A stretch of DNA of 64,000 nt. Origin: Oidiodendron maius Zn (Eukaryota; Ascomycota; Leotiomycetes; Myxotrichaceae). The notes under the pieces are model-generated. The model searched no databases, was not told the DNA's origin, and worked only from the letters and a program-made list of their open reading frames with translations. Both the position numbers and the translations under genes were made by a program. The stretch is taken from positions 496,001 to 560,000 of the forward strand of contig KN832876.1 in NCBI GenBank assembly GCA_000827325.1, given 5' to 3'. Below are positions 11,455 to 23,034 of this stretch, in pieces. Positions within the stretch are counted from its first letter, which is position 1; each line of letters starts with the position of its first letter.

Positions 11455-13011
11455 CTATAGGAGTGAGTTGAGAAGATCGTTCAACTTTCTCTTCTTTTTT
11501 TGCATTACGTCTTGCCCTTGCCGCTCACGTTTGGTAGCCTCTCTGTGCATAGATTCTCTGCCATCTTCTGAAACTTTGCGGCCACTCTCACATACACTCG
11601 CGTTAAGTGGATGTGTCAGATTGTCACGAATATATGTGGTATATCGTGAAGAGCTACTAGCTGTTCGTTTATTGCCTAAGCGAAGAGATACCATTGGAAT
11701 CGAGCTGCCTAATACCTGCTGGACGGCCACCGGATCTCCAATATTATATTTACCCCTTACAAGGTCAATATCGTTTCGGGCCGCACCAATTAGTGGGCTG
11801 AGTCTGTATGTTATCTCCTCCCACATATCTGCACCGAGTCTGTATGGGGTGAAACCAGACTCATTCAGGATATCCGGCACTTCCGCTCGAGATATGAATG
11901 TCATCTTGTTCTGACCAAAGGATGGCGGCGGCTTGGACTGCTGAGAATTTGCTTCTTCTGCTTTCGGCTCTAACTCAGCGCCTATGTTTCTTAGCCGAAA
12001 CCAGGACAGGACATGGTCCTTATAAACACTCGTCAAGGTGTTGAAAAAGCTGTCTATAGAAACCGGAGTCCATCCCAAGGGCGGTGGTGGGGATGATCTA
12101 CCGCCAAACCCACAGCCTCGCACGTCATACACGGCCAGTGCAGGGAAGTCGTTTAGGAACGATAGTGATCGTTCTGTCACATTCTTAAAGTCCCACAGTC
12201 TGAGAATCCGCAGGACTGGAAATGCACCACTATTCAACGCAGCTAGTTGCCATGCTCGAATCAGTCGATCCCCTATACCCAATGCTCTGTCAGAAACTGC
12301 TCTCTTGTAGGCGATCTCGAGAACTGCAAGGTTGGTGATGTCTGACAATCTGACCAAGTCTGGAACTGGACACGGCACTGTGATGTTCAATGAAGTAATG
12401 AAGCTTAGGGGATTTGACGCAAGTGGGGCCGTATATACGTTGAGTGGTGATTTTGGTTCCGCAATGGTGCAGGCGAAATGGTAGAGATACGGATCTGGCG
12501 TGTCACGGTGGAGACTTTCCGAAAAAATTGACCACGTTTTAAATGACACTGGATTATCCCTTAAATCGAAAATGTTAGCATCTTGCAGGAGAGTTTAATA
12601 ATATAGGAGAAATAGAGAGCCTAACGCCGCAATTGATTCCTTCAATTCATCCCAGACTTGTCGTCTGAGCTCGGAAGGAAGACAATTAATTAGTTCCAAT
12701 GTAGCGTCTGAGATATTTTGCACAATACATTGAATTGCGATATCTTTTAATGTGCGAGGTTTTCCCTTCCTGCTCGTTGTGGCATCTCTACGAAATTCCC
12801 ACAAGTGGTTGGCGAGACCAAACTCGTCTGTAATACAGGCCTGCGAATATTTCTCTTGAGTCCAGTTGCGATCATCAGAGCACTGAATTGCAGCAGTTGT
12901 CTCGGTATACACCTGGCCTGTGGACTTATCGAACTTGGAGGTTTGCAATTGATCCTGGATGTTGCCCTCTGGCAGCGCTCTCAGATTTGTCTGAGGACGG
13001 AGCAGTCTCAT
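11455..13011 (-). CDS. Uncharacterised protein with LRR-like segment
   Basis: Two exons, 12626-13011 and 11455-12559, give 496 residues. The join reads KESIAA then DNPVSFKTW. It uses a GTTAGG donor and an unusual TTAAG acceptor behind a GCTAAC branch site; the later CAG would break the frame. Residues about 110-130 (CLPSELRRQVWDEL) resemble the start of an F-box-like motif. Residues 190-290 contain loose leucine-rich units (LTNLAVLEI, VLRILRLWDF, FPALAVYDVRGC). The C-terminus is basic (KKKRKLNDLL). This pattern is common in fungal F-box/LRR-like proteins of unknown role, and I do not assign a function. It is divergent from the J-protein gene over 261 bp. Confidence 0.75.
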
Positions 13012-13272
13012 GTTGAGGGCCGATCTGGTTATATTAGCCTTTGTCGATGGCCACTATGATAAACAAATGCATGAGGAAGTGTACGGATGTCGTTGCCACT
13101 AAAAGTGCACCTATGACCGGTGACAGAAGAGGGGGCTTCAATATCAACATTGATCTTGAAAGTCAACATCCGGGGAAACCTCGGCTCGCCAGCATTATCG
13201 ATAAGGAATAAACACGTATAAAATCCCGCTGATCCCCGACATCAGGTCCCGGATTCCTTAGGATTTGCCGTC

Positions 13273-14115
13273 ATGCTCAAGAAAGTAGCGTTGCTTCAAC
13301 AGTACCAAATCCCCCGTCTATGTTATCGCCAGGGCTCTCTCACGACCTTCTCACGACAATGTTGTCTTTACGCCACTGTCCATGATCGTGGCAGGGAACA
13401 TCAACAGACTCATATTCCTTGGCCGGGGAGCACGGTTACTGGTACTATACCCACTCCCTACCAGATTTTTGGCCAAAGGAAAGGGTCTCCATATTCAAAG
13501 CGCAGGTTTTATGAGTTGGTTAAGCTGTACCATCCTGATCGGCATGGCTACAATGCTTCAGTCGATGGACTCTCATATGCCACAAAGCTGGAGAGGTATC
13601 GACTAATCATAGCTGCAAATGACCTTCTCTCTGATCCCGCTAAAAGGAGTGCCTACGACTGCTATGGAGCCGGATGGAATGGACAGCCAGGTGTTCGCGG
13701 AACTCGAGATCCCTTACATGCGTGGGATCGTGGGGATGGATGGAGCGGCCCGCATGGGCCAAGTCGAAATGCCACTTGGGAGGACTGGGAGAAATGGTAC
13801 CAGCGGGATGTGCAGCGACCCCAAGAGCCGGTATACTTATCAAATGGCGCCTTCGTCTGCCTCGTTCTGCTGTTCGGAGTCCTTGGCGGGATTGCTCATG
13901 CAGCTAGGGCTGGGAACTACTCAATGAGCTATCTAAAACATCAAGATGCTCTTCATAACGACATCTCTAAGGAACTCAATCGCAGGCGAACAGAGACTGT
14001 CACCGCCTACCCTAGCAGGGAGGAAAGAGTTCGCCAGTTCTTAAGACAGAGGGACCAATATGCATTGGCAGAACCGCTAGAAGAGAAACCCAGAAACCTG
14101 CCTCCACCACACTAG
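13273..14115 (+). CDS. Mitochondrial J-domain (Hsp40) protein, Jid1-like
   Basis: A single exon of 280 residues from ATG 13273. The N-terminus is presequence-like (Arg, Gln, Ser-rich). The J domain covers about residues 60-130: TPYQIFGQRKGSPYSKRRFYELV, the obligatory HPD in KLYHPDRHG, and NDLLSDPAKRSAYDCYG. One hydrophobic segment lies at about 193-212 (GAFVCLVLLFGVLGGIAHAA), and the basic, coiled tail after it would face the other side of the membrane. Membrane J-proteins of this layout, such as yeast Jid1, recruit Hsp70 at mitochondrial membranes. The Jid1 name is by layout only. Confidence 0.82.
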   Translation: MLKKVALLQQYQIPRLCYRQGSLTTFSRQCCLYATVHDRGREHQQTHIPWPGSTVTGTIPTPYQIFGQRKGSPYSKRRFYELVKLYHPDRHGYNASVDGLSYATKLERYRLIIAANDLLSDPAKRSAYDCYGAGWNGQPGVRGTRDPLHAWDRGDGWSGPHGPSRNATWEDWEKWYQRDVQRPQEPVYLSNGAFVCLVLLFGVLGGIAHAARAGNYSMSYLKHQDALHNDISKELNRRRTETVTAYPSREERVRQFLRQRDQYALAEPLEEKPRNLPPPH

Positions 14116-14231
14116 GCATATACTTGAGGGGTATTATTATCTACACCAATGATTACCTGGCAGCAACGCACTTACTCTAATATCGCGATGGACACATTTT
14201 GATCTTCGTTCGGAAGTTTTGGCTCGCAGCT

Positions 14232-14242
14232 TCGTAAGCGAG
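14232..14242. repeat. Target-site duplication, left copy
   Basis: The 11-bp sequence TCGTAAGCGAG is repeated exactly at 14502-14512, bracketing the tRNA-like insertion. Confidence 0.7.
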
Positions 14243-14501
14243 AGTGGTACCAGCCAAAAAAAATTGGCTGGCCAATTCAGGGTTTGAACCTGAGACCTTT
14301 CCCTTCCACCGTCCGTTGGATCACACAAGTGCTTCTGAGCTGAGGGTTGTCAATCCTCAACAGGATTCTGTTGAATAGAGCCTGCCTGATATCGTCACAC
14401 ATGTGAGGGTCCGGACAATCCATCGGAGGACTATCTTGGGGAACACGCTACCACTGCGCCAATCGACCATGCTAGTTGCAAAGGTGTTGTTACATAGGAG
14501 A
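14243..14501 (-). mobile_element. tRNA-derived SINE-like insertion
   Basis: A 259-bp segment lies between two exact 11-bp direct repeats (14232-14242 and 14502-14512). Read on the minus strand it has a roughly 33-nt leader, a complete tRNA-like cloverleaf split by about 135 nt, and then a T8 run. It ends in a perfect inverted repeat (CCAGCCAA / TTGGCTGG, six-base loop, 14250-14271). Direct repeats, an internal Pol III promoter and a T-run are the usual marks of a retroposed SINE. There is no coding capacity. Whether it is a family or a one-off retroposed tRNA transcript needs a copy-number search. Confidence 0.6.
14269..14468 (-). tRNA. Split tRNA-like gene or pseudogene with a 135-nt insert
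   Basis: The acceptor stem GGTCGAT (from 14468) pairs fully with ATTGGCC (14276-14270), allowing two G-T pairs. The D arm is GCGC-AGTGGTA-GCGT, an A-box-like TGGCGCAGTGG. The anticodon stem TTCCC pairs with GGGAA across about 135 nt. The T arm is TCAGG-TTCAAAC-CCTGA (B-box). The position after the 5' anticodon stem is C-A instead of Y-U, so U33 is missing and no anticodon can be named. The insert contains a perfect 7-bp hairpin (TCAACAG GATT CTGTTGA on the plus strand, 14357-14374). It could be a very long tRNA intron, but a decayed or retroposed tRNA is more likely. Confidence 0.45.
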
Positions 14502-14512
14502 TCGTAAGCGAG
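14502..14512. repeat. Target-site duplication, right copy
   Basis: Exact copy of TCGTAAGCGAG at 14232-14242. Confidence 0.7.
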
Positions 14513-15663
14513 CCAATGATTACTCTGGGGACCAGGAAGTCTAGAACCCAATATCATCACAGGATTGAGATTGCCATTGAAAATGGCATCATTCTCATAT
14601 CCTGTACAGCGGATGTTGCCCCAAGGAGTTAAAAGACGGGAGTCTGGACGAATCTAAGGCTTTTACTACCTGGATGGAGTTTCGAGTTGAACTTGTCTAT
14701 TCTTGTCATGTCACAGTAATTCTGGGACAGCCGCGTCTTGTGTACAGATGAGCTCCATCTTCGAACGAAATATTTCGAGAAAATGGGGTATTTTGGATCC
14801 TTAGCACCAAGTGAATAGACTGGAAATTGGAAATGAGGATGGAGTTTCCGACCTATATTCTTCAGATAATTGAGAGTAGTCCTATAACGGAGAGGGCGTT
14901 GTCTTATTATGCCTAACCACAGCGGTGAAATCTTTCTACTATTAAGCCGAGTTCTAGCCCACACCAACGTCGCTGTGTAAGCATACATCATTTCCATCCA
15001 TAGCATTGCTGCAGTACTTGCTATCAGCCACTGATCCGCGTACACAGAGGCATACACCACCTGCCTAGCTACACGAAAATCTCAAGTTGTGAAATCTTTT
15101 AGCTGGCTGAGTCATAGTGTATACTTTGCGCCGGCCAGAGTTGTATAAACCTATTAGCCAGCAGTTACGAGTAGTGTTCTGTTCTCTTCCCTCTCAGACT
15201 CTACGCCTGTATGCCTAATCCACACCAGAAATGAAAAAACCAGGGTAAATGTGTGCACTTGAGGCTGGAAGAACCAAGGCATGAGAGGCATTGGTCTGGT
15301 AAAGCGCATTGCTGTGATCTCCGGTTTGAATGAGAGCCAAACGACATCGTGGTAGTCAAAGAGCCCAATTTATTGACCGGGTGAGGAAGAGAGTCCGACA
15401 GAAAAGCCAAGAATAAAAGAACGTACCACGGCTATGAGAAGTAATGCCTCACCTTCAAATGCCAGCCTGAAAGCCTGGATGAGGAAAACCAAATAGCAAG
15501 AAAATATATAGCGGAGTTGCGATACCTGTATCATTAACAGAGTACTGTTATCTCACAGGCCGTGACGCTACCAAGTGCGTACTCCCATAACATCCTGATA
15601 TCCTTCTCAAAACGCCAACCATGCAAAACCTGGGTCTATCAATCGTCAAATAGACCATATATA
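14513..15663. other. Intergenic, no supported gene
   Basis: Open frames here start only at non-ATG codons, for example one on the minus strand at 14629-15060, and show no family resemblance or splice pattern. I see no gene. Confidence 0.5.
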
Positions 15664-16083
15664 TCATTTCTTGCTATTCCCGCGAAGCTGCTCCTTTAGC
15701 TCTTCCACGTAATACTGAAGGAATCTCTTGAATCTCGGGCGGTTCGGTTCTGCGATCTGATCAGCCAGCCGTCGTATACTGATTCTCCAAGCCCCAATGT
15801 TGACTAACCATCAATGTTAACACCCCCCATCTCAGCTGAATCTTTGCCATGCTGTAATTCTTGGACCTTCTTGTGCACCCTCTGGACAGCTCGATGAAAT
15901 GATGGACTCGCGAGAAGCTGGGAGGACTGTTAATTATCGAGAAAAGGCTGCAATGAAAGGATTCGATTCGTACTCGTGCCGTCAACCAGACCTGTGCGGG
16001 GGAAATATCAGCACGAAGATCAAGAAAGGCTGCCGTCTAGCCGATCGGGACCGAGAACGTACCTCCACTACTCGCAGCCACAT
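15664..16083 (-). CDS. Small mitochondrial-type protein, MRX7-like, micro-exon gene
   Basis: Four exons: 16063-16083 (21 nt), 15974-15991 (18 nt), 15809-15926 and 15664-15749, giving 80 residues. Introns 1 and 2 are phase 0 and intron 3 is phase 1, and all are GT-AG with plausible branch sites. The product begins MWLRVVEVWLTARSSQLL, then LASPSFHRAVQRVHKKVQ, then HGKDSAEMGGVNIDEPNRP, then RFKRFLQYYVEELKEQL. This looks like the short fungal MIOREX component 7 family (mitochondrial ribosome-associated), named from memory of that pattern. The two shortest exons and the start codon are inferred from phase and are less certain than exons 3 and 4, which clearly read as conserved protein. No single open frame exceeds 40 codons. 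Confidence 0.6.
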
Positions 16084-16879
16084 TGTTCACGTTCCCAACA
16101 TGAGGCGCAATAACAAATGGCTTGATATCGACAGCCTGAAAGACATGCGACGAGGTTGTTGAGGCACCGTAAGCCTCGGACAGTTCTCCGCTCGGATGCA
16201 GGCGATCAACGCCCCTGATATGCAGAATTACTAATACGTGCAGACACGAAATAAATTATACTGTAATTATGCGAATATTTAACGTGTTATTAGAGTGTCG
16301 CCACGATAGAAAAAAATGCCGCTACCAAGCCTGCCGAGAATTAAATCCAGAGCCTTCCTTTTCACTAGGTTAAGTTCATCTACCTCAACTTTTGCTTGCG
16401 TTCCTCTCGTCTCTGTCTATCCTGTTGCAACTCACGATCATTTGATATTTCTTAACTTCCCTTGTTGCGTAATACCTAACCCGGTTCCCTGCTTGCAAAT
16501 CAAAGCCTCCCGTCGTTCTGGCCACATCCCTTCCACACAGACCCCGGCACGCTTTTGTAGAATATCAAGGACAGAGAGAGGCAGGAGGAGGAGACTGAAG
16601 AGAGAGGGAGAAAAGGTAGCTTCGGAGCAACACCACAAGGAGCCTTCTCCAAAACGGTGGGGCTCCTCTATTACATCCGTCCACAGCACGGTTCTTTTGT
16701 CTCCCTTCAGCCGTGGTAGCAAGAAGTCCTCTTAATCAAGGCCTGGACCAGTCCTGCTCTCCCCCTCAAGATTTTATTTTCTCCTATAACAAACTCCGTA
16801 CGCGATAGCCGCGGGCGTTTACAGTCTGGATCAACTAAGAGACGCCTTTCGCAGGCGACAAACGTCGTCTCCCTCTACA
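16084..16879. promoter_or_regulatory. Promoter and long leader of the phosphatase gene, with an upstream ORF
   Basis: This region lies between divergent genes. An ATG at 16316 in an A-rich context opens a 139-codon frame ending at 16735, 144 bp before the phosphatase start. Its product is Ser/Pro/Arg-rich and unlike any family I know. Long pyrimidine-rich stretches (16490-16790) suggest a 5' leader. If it is in the mRNA, this frame would act as an upstream ORF. Confidence 0.4.
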
Positions 16880-18250
16880 ATGCCTTTGTCTTCTCAGGCT
16901 CGGGCCAAGGAAAGGGGACGGTCACCAGGTTGGCTGAGCAGGATGCATCGCAATAACTCACCCTCGCACAGGTCTGCGTCTCCAGCTACAACTAGAGAGT
17001 CTTCGCCTCGTGTTCAATCACGCCACTACCCTCCTCACGTAGACGGCGCCGTTTCTAGCAGGACGGATACTCCAGAGCGGGATATCTCGCCTGTGATTCC
17101 TCCAATGCCTGCCTTCTTGAACCTCTCCTACAGTGGTAAGATTATGCCTGCCCTAAATGCATTGGCTTCAATCCTGATTGAATTTAAGAGATACATGAGA
17201 GATTCATGGAACTTGTTCGCCTCGAGGGAGAACGAATAGCGGAGAAGTTCAAAAATCCATCTTTGGATGGTCAGTGGGCACGGTTGGAGTCAGATCCCGC
17301 TCTCGATCGGTACAATAATATTCACCCGTGGGCTAATAATCGCATCCGTCTTAAAGTCCCAGAGGGATACAATGACTATATTAATGCCTCTCCAATTTCT
17401 TTGGCTTCTCCTTCTGACATGCAAGGTGATGCGAAATTTTCGGCCAAAGCTAAATATATCTGCATGCAAGGGCCGAAAAGAGAGACTGTTGACCATGTCT
17501 GGCACAGTAAGTGTTTACTTCGTGGACTCTATAGTTTGTAAACTTCTTAATAGACTAACTTCCATAGTGGTTTGGCACGAGCTTGCAGCTCAGAACAACT
17601 CGTCACCCGGTGTCATAATAATGCTGAGCCCGACACATGACCCTCACCCCACTGTTCCTGGTGTTATGTTTGAGAAATGCTTTCCATACTTTCCAGTGGA
17701 TGAGCACTCGGAGCCTTTAACAATAAATGAGACATGCGAACTTGGTGACGATTTCAAGGCCACAATCCGGTTTGTCTCACAGGAGCCGCGACCACCAGGA
17801 ACCGAACTCGAGATTCGAAAGTTCATCATGACTGTTGAGGGAAAAGATGAGGAGAAGCCGATCTGGCACTTTTTGTACCCGTCGTGGCCCGATTTTGGCG
17901 CGTTGCAGGAGGACGACTCAAGCAGCCTGTTGTTGCTGATGTCTCTTTCTCGAGAGAAAAACACCAACCCGAATAATCCAAGAGTAATCCATTGCAGTGC
18001 TGGAGTTGGACGAACTGGCACATTTGTTGCACTGGAGCATTTGATCGGAGAATTACAGAGAGGTGCATGGCAAGGATGGGATAAGTCGGACACAAAGGAC
18101 AACGATCCTATTTTTAATACCGTCAACGAGCTGCGGATGCAGAGACGAACTATGGTGCAGTCTGTTGAACAGTATGTGTTTATCTACGAGATTCTGCGAA
18201 AGATGTGGATTGAGAAGTATGGACATTCTCCTGGCGGTGACGAAAAATAG
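16880..18250 (+). CDS. Protein tyrosine phosphatase, classical non-receptor type
   Basis: Three exons: 16880-17135, 17189-17506 and 17568-18250, giving 418 residues. The first 85 are a basic Ser/Pro-rich leader, possibly a regulatory tail. The catalytic domain follows: NDYINASPISL, KYICMQGPKRETVDHVWHM across intron 2, the WPD loop YPSWPDFG, the P-loop HCSAGVGRTG with nucleophile Cys near residue 334, and QRRTMVQSVEQYVFIYE (Q-loop). It removes phosphate from tyrosine in proteins. Yeast relatives Ptp1-3 and S. pombe Pyp1-3 act on MAP kinases, and which one this matches cannot be told from the sequence. Confidence 0.93.
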
Positions 18251-18713
18251 GAGCTAAATAGAGCCAAGACTTCGAGGAGCTCGTTGTGCTGCTCTTCGAA
18301 CCAGATGCTAAGGTGTTACTGAGGGCTTTAACAAAAAGACATGCAGCCATGTCTTTACGCTTAATGGATGGATGACAAGACTAGATTGTAGGCTACAAGA
18401 ACGATGCATCATAGGGAGTATGGCGTCTGATGAGGGAATTCTCTCGTGTTGTTTCTCTCCGACATACCTCTCGGACTCCCGTGAGGAGCTTTGTACTGTA
18501 TGAAAATGGAAGGGATGTATTAGTATGACAGAAAAGAATTAACGAGATGGAAGCAGTCGACGCGGTGTTAGCTTTCTATTTGCTCAAACTGCAGGCACTC
18601 CATTGCTTTCAGCTGTTTTGCAGCCGTGAGTTTGGAACATCGTCGATATTCATTACTGATACATGCATGTGAATCACACCCAGCACAAAACGCCCACCAC
18701 GACTATTCATTCT
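18251..18713. other. Convergent intergenic region
   Basis: 3' space between the phosphatase and SMC4; no gene seen. Confidence 0.5.
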
Positions 18714-21700
18714 TACGTACTGCCGTTAATGTAATCCTTGTTTTCAATCGTAACACTCTTGGTCATGTGATTGACCTTGTACACTCCGACGAGTCTCGAC
18801 GCAAGCTCGAACATGTTGTTTCGCAAGGATATCACTATAAACTGGGCATTCTTCGTCCTCTCCTTGATATAACTGGCCACAATCGACACCTATCCGGTTA
18901 GTATAGCTCTTGCATGATATGAAGGGATTACATACATTTCTAAAATCCAAAGCAGCATCAATCTCGTCCATGACATATAGTGGCGTTGGTTTATAGTGGT
19001 GCAGGGCGAATACGAGGGCTAAGCTACTCAGAGTCTTCTCGCCGCCGCTAAGATTAGAAATATTCTTCCAAGATTTCTTTGGTGGCATAACGCTGAACAA
19101 AATGCCTTCTGAGAAAGGATCCAGCGAGTCAACCAACTCGAGCTCGGCATTTCCACCCATAGTGATCATTTGGTACATTTCCTTCAAACGAAGCGATATT
19201 GTGCTGAATCCTTCCATAAACCCTTCTAGGCGGAGTCGACGAAGGTCATCGCAACGCTTCTTGGCAGTATCTCTCTGTGCTACAGCACTTTGAAGGTCTG
19301 CGTTCCGCGCGGCATGTTCTTCAACTCGTCGTCGATATTCAGCCAGGACTCCTAACTCGACAGTAACGCTTTGGGTTTTCTCTTCAAGTGCCGCAATCTC
19401 GCTCTTCAAGGTGTCTTTGCTCATGCCGGCAAGCTCGTCCTTAGTATGCTGAGGAAGCTCCTCTGCCTCGACTTCCTCTCCAAGGTCGCTGATACTTTGG
19501 AGTGATAACTTGCCAAGTTTTTCGGTCCAATAGCCCAGTCGCTTTTGATTTTCTGCCAACAGCTTTTGACTCTCTTCGAGCTTATTGCGCATTTCGATCT
19601 CTATGGCGCGTGTCTCATTCAATGCGGTGGTCTTTTCGTCCAACTCGGCTTTCAAGGCATTGAGGTCTTTCTTCTTATTACGAAGAGATTCTTGCGCTTC
19701 ATCCACTCTCGCCTGCGACCCTTCAGCATCGGAGCTTTGGCTTCTTATTTCTTCTTCCAAGCTTTCTAGGTCAGCAGTGGCAGTCTGGATCTCCTTCAAG
19801 GCTTTTGCATGATCCTTTTCGTGCTTGATCTTCTGTTTCTCGGCCTTAGCTCTAGTTACCTCGGCAGTTGATACAGCGTCGTTGAGGTTATTGATCTTTT
19901 CCTTCAGAGCATCGACCTTGGATTTCTGTGCACGTAACTTTTCACCGCCGACCTCCATGATTTTGTCTTGTAGAGCTTTAATTTCTGACTCAACGGTGGC
20001 AGTTTCGCCGTGCAATTTCTCGATCTCAACGTTAAGCTTTTTGACTTCATTCTCCAAAGATGCAACCCGCTTATCATCTGCCTGGGAAGGTTGATGCTCT
20101 CTGCTCAATTCAGTGATGCGCCGCCGGGCGTCCGCTAGATTTTTGGCCGAACTTTCCACTTCGAGGCCGATTTTCTGCATCTTGATATCAAGTAGAGGAA
20201 TCTTATCATTGAGATCACGGAGTGTTGATTCGAGCTCCCTTTGACTTTCCTGGAACTTCTGGAAGTCATGCTCGAGCGCATCTCGATCTGATTCCAGCTT
20301 TGCAACCTGATCTTTTGTGATGTCCGCCACAAACTTAGACGACATGAGCCCTCTCTTTACAGTGTTCCCACCACCTGACATGGTGCCCGACTTGTCAATC
20401 AGTTGTCCATCTAGGGTTACTACTCGCCATCTCTTTGCGCCATAGGCAATTCTGTTAGCCTGTGCTAAATCTTTCGCCACGAGCGTATCTTGTAGTGAGT
20501 GGTAAAACGCAGAACAGAATTTATCATCTTTGGCCTTGACTAGATCAAAGAGGCGCGGGGCATTCTCGGGGGTTTCGATCGGTGACATATTTCGACCTCC
20601 AAGCTTATCCAGACACATGAAGTTTCCTCTCCCAAGATTGGTCTTGCGCAGATGCTCAATGCACTGCTGTCCTGCTTCCACGGTATCCGTCACAAAGTTA
20701 TCAAGAGCACCGCAGGCAGTCGAAATGGCAATATCGTATTTTTGGTCGATTGTGCCTAGATTACCGAGGCGTCCGTGGAAGCCATCGATACGCCCAGACT
20801 CCCTGAGGCGCATCAATGCAGTCAGAACGTTGCCTTGAGTCTGCGTATTAGAGAGGCTAGCACGAGCTTCATCCGCCTTCTGCCGAGCCCCAGATAACTT
20901 GGAGCGAATATCCGGTTCCTTCTTCGACAATTTCTCTAGTTCCAACTGGACATGTTTGGCCTCCTTCTCAAGCTTAGATCTTTCTATCTTGCTCTGGTCG
21001 AGCTCTTCGAGTTTGGCCTCTCTTCCTTCCTCGATATTGGCAATCTTTGCTTTGGTCTCTTCAAGCGCCACAGCTCCAGCGTTAGCTTTCTCATGGAGAA
21101 TAGCGAGCTCGCTTTCTGCTACAGCAATTGCAGACTGCTTTTGGTTAATCTTCTCGTTCCAGGGCTCCAGTGACTTTTGCTTCACGGCAATTTGGTCGGA
21201 GAACGTTTGAGTCTTGCCCTTCAAGCCCTCGCGAATAACCCCCAGCTCCTGCTCTTCTGATTTCATCCGCTTCTCCATTGCGACAATTTCCTGAGCAGAG
21301 TGTTCGATTTCAACCGTACAGTTTTCTATAGTGGATTGAGCGTCCGCTGCCGCAGTCTCGGAAGTAGCGATTGTCTTCTCCAACTTCTTTTGCTTGTTGG
21401 TCAAAAACTTTCTCTTCTCCTCGAGCTTGACTTGCTCTTGATCAAAACTAGCCATTTCCTTCAGAATGGCTTGCGTCTCTTTGTCGAGAGTCTCGTACTC
21501 TTTTTGCCCCTTCTTGTATTGCTTCTCAAGCTGCTTGATACCGTCTTCGTTGCCCTGGTGCTTCTCCAGTTCGGCATCTAGCTGAGCTTGCATTTCCGCA
21601 AGGGCCTCTTCTGAGATTGCGATATTATCGCCACACTCGGCAATATAGATCTGGTACAAACTAGCCTTTTTGGTGGCCAGCTCGTTTTCATCCTTTATAT

Positions 21701-23034
21701 AAGCCAGAGCCTTGTCCTTTTTGTCTTCAAGGCTATTTTTCTCTTTCTCCACATGCTGGACACGCCCACTCTTCTCGGAACAAACCTCGTTCAGGTTCTC
21801 CACTTCTGCTGCAGATTCTTCGATGGGGGTTTTGTACTTTGATGTGCCGATAATGTCTTCCAAGTACTCTAGAAGGCCATCATCATGTTCGTTGGCCGCC
21901 TTGGGCTTCATCTGGGCAATTGACTCTACTTCACCCTGAAGAATTAAAAACCGTTTATGGTCCAGATCGATACCTCTCTCGCGGAGTAAGGTCGTGACCA
22001 CAGTGAAATTGGATTCCTTCCCATCCATGTAGTACTTGCTGGAGTTATTTTTGAATGCTCGACGAGATATTACGAGATCAGAATTTGGAATGACCTCGGG
22101 AGTACCGTTTGGCTGGCCAACTGTTAATTTTCTTGTCTAAAGAAGATATGTGACAACCTACCTGATCCATTACCTCCTGAAAATGCACCGCTACCTCACA
22201 GAAGTCGAGGTCCGGGAACGCCGCGGAGTTGTGAATCAGCGCGGAGATTTTGCCCTGTCTCATTTTGCTGGCCCTGAATCCAAATACAAAGAGGAGTGAG
22301 TCAATGACATTTGACTTTCCCGAGCCATTAGGCCCTACTACAGAGGAGAATGACGCGTGAAATGGGCCGACCTCCTGCCGGCCAGCATAGCTCTTGAAGT
22401 TGGTCAGAATTAGATAAGTAATGACAAGTCGAGGTTTGGGGCCTGTGTCTTCCACAGCAGTCGGGACTGCAATGGATCTGGACTTCAAGACAATATCCAT
22501 TGGCTTTTCTAGAACGGTGTCCATCGCATTAATGGGTTTCACAACAGACGACTGACTATCGGCAGTTCGAGGTCTGTCATTGAGTGTTTCCGTGATATCG
22601 GCCAGCGGCGTTCCATGGAGATTCGACGGACCCGGGGATACAGATGGCTGAGGTGTCGGAAGTGGGGGAGGAAGTTCGGATGAAGATGCCCTTGGTCCCC
22701 TCTGTGGAATACTCTTCCTCCTTTGCGGCGATGTCATCTTGGCGGAAGGGTCCGGCTCTAGGTTTTCGTTCTCCTCCGCCTCGAACACCTGCGACGGCTC
22801 TATGTTTTCATTTGCAACAATTTTCTGGCGTCCTCCTCCCCGAGATGTTGCAAGCTTGGTCGTTGTTTTCCTTCTCGATGTTGATTTTCGAGGACCTCGT
22901 TTCGGCGCAAGTTCGAACTCATCCTCGCTCTCTTCTTTCACATTCGTCTGCACTTGCTCGTCTTCCTCGTCCGACTCCACCACCTTCCTCCGAGCGGCAG
23001 TCCGTCTTGAAGATCTAGTCGGCAGTGTTGACAT
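18714..23034 (-). CDS. SMC4: Condensin subunit SMC4
   Basis: Three exons: 22162-23034, 18936-22112 and 18714-18890, all phase 0, giving 1408 residues. A basic, disordered N-terminal tail of about 200 residues precedes the head. The Walker A motif GPNGSGKSNVID lies near residue 233. Two long coiled coils flank the hinge (about residues 690-860, with GRIDGFHGRLGNLGTI and the conserved GGGNTVKRGLMSS). The ABC signature LSGGEKTLSSLAL and Walker B LYVMDEIDAALDFRN are near the end of exon 2. The short last exon supplies the C-terminal head (VSIVASYIKERTKNAQFIVI). SMC4 pairs with SMC2 in condensin to compact mitotic chromosomes. The internal acceptor at 22113 restores the match MDQPNGTPEVIPNS. It is divergent from the ELYS-domain gene. 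Confidence 0.97.

Noticed and set aside
14629-15060. 143-codon minus-strand open frame
   Set aside because: Starts at GTG with no ATG in a useful place, has no family resemblance and no splice partner.
18744-18890. Alternative C-terminus of SMC4 by read-through
   Set aside because: The read-through frame is unrelated to SMC heads; splicing at 18891/18935 gives the conserved end.
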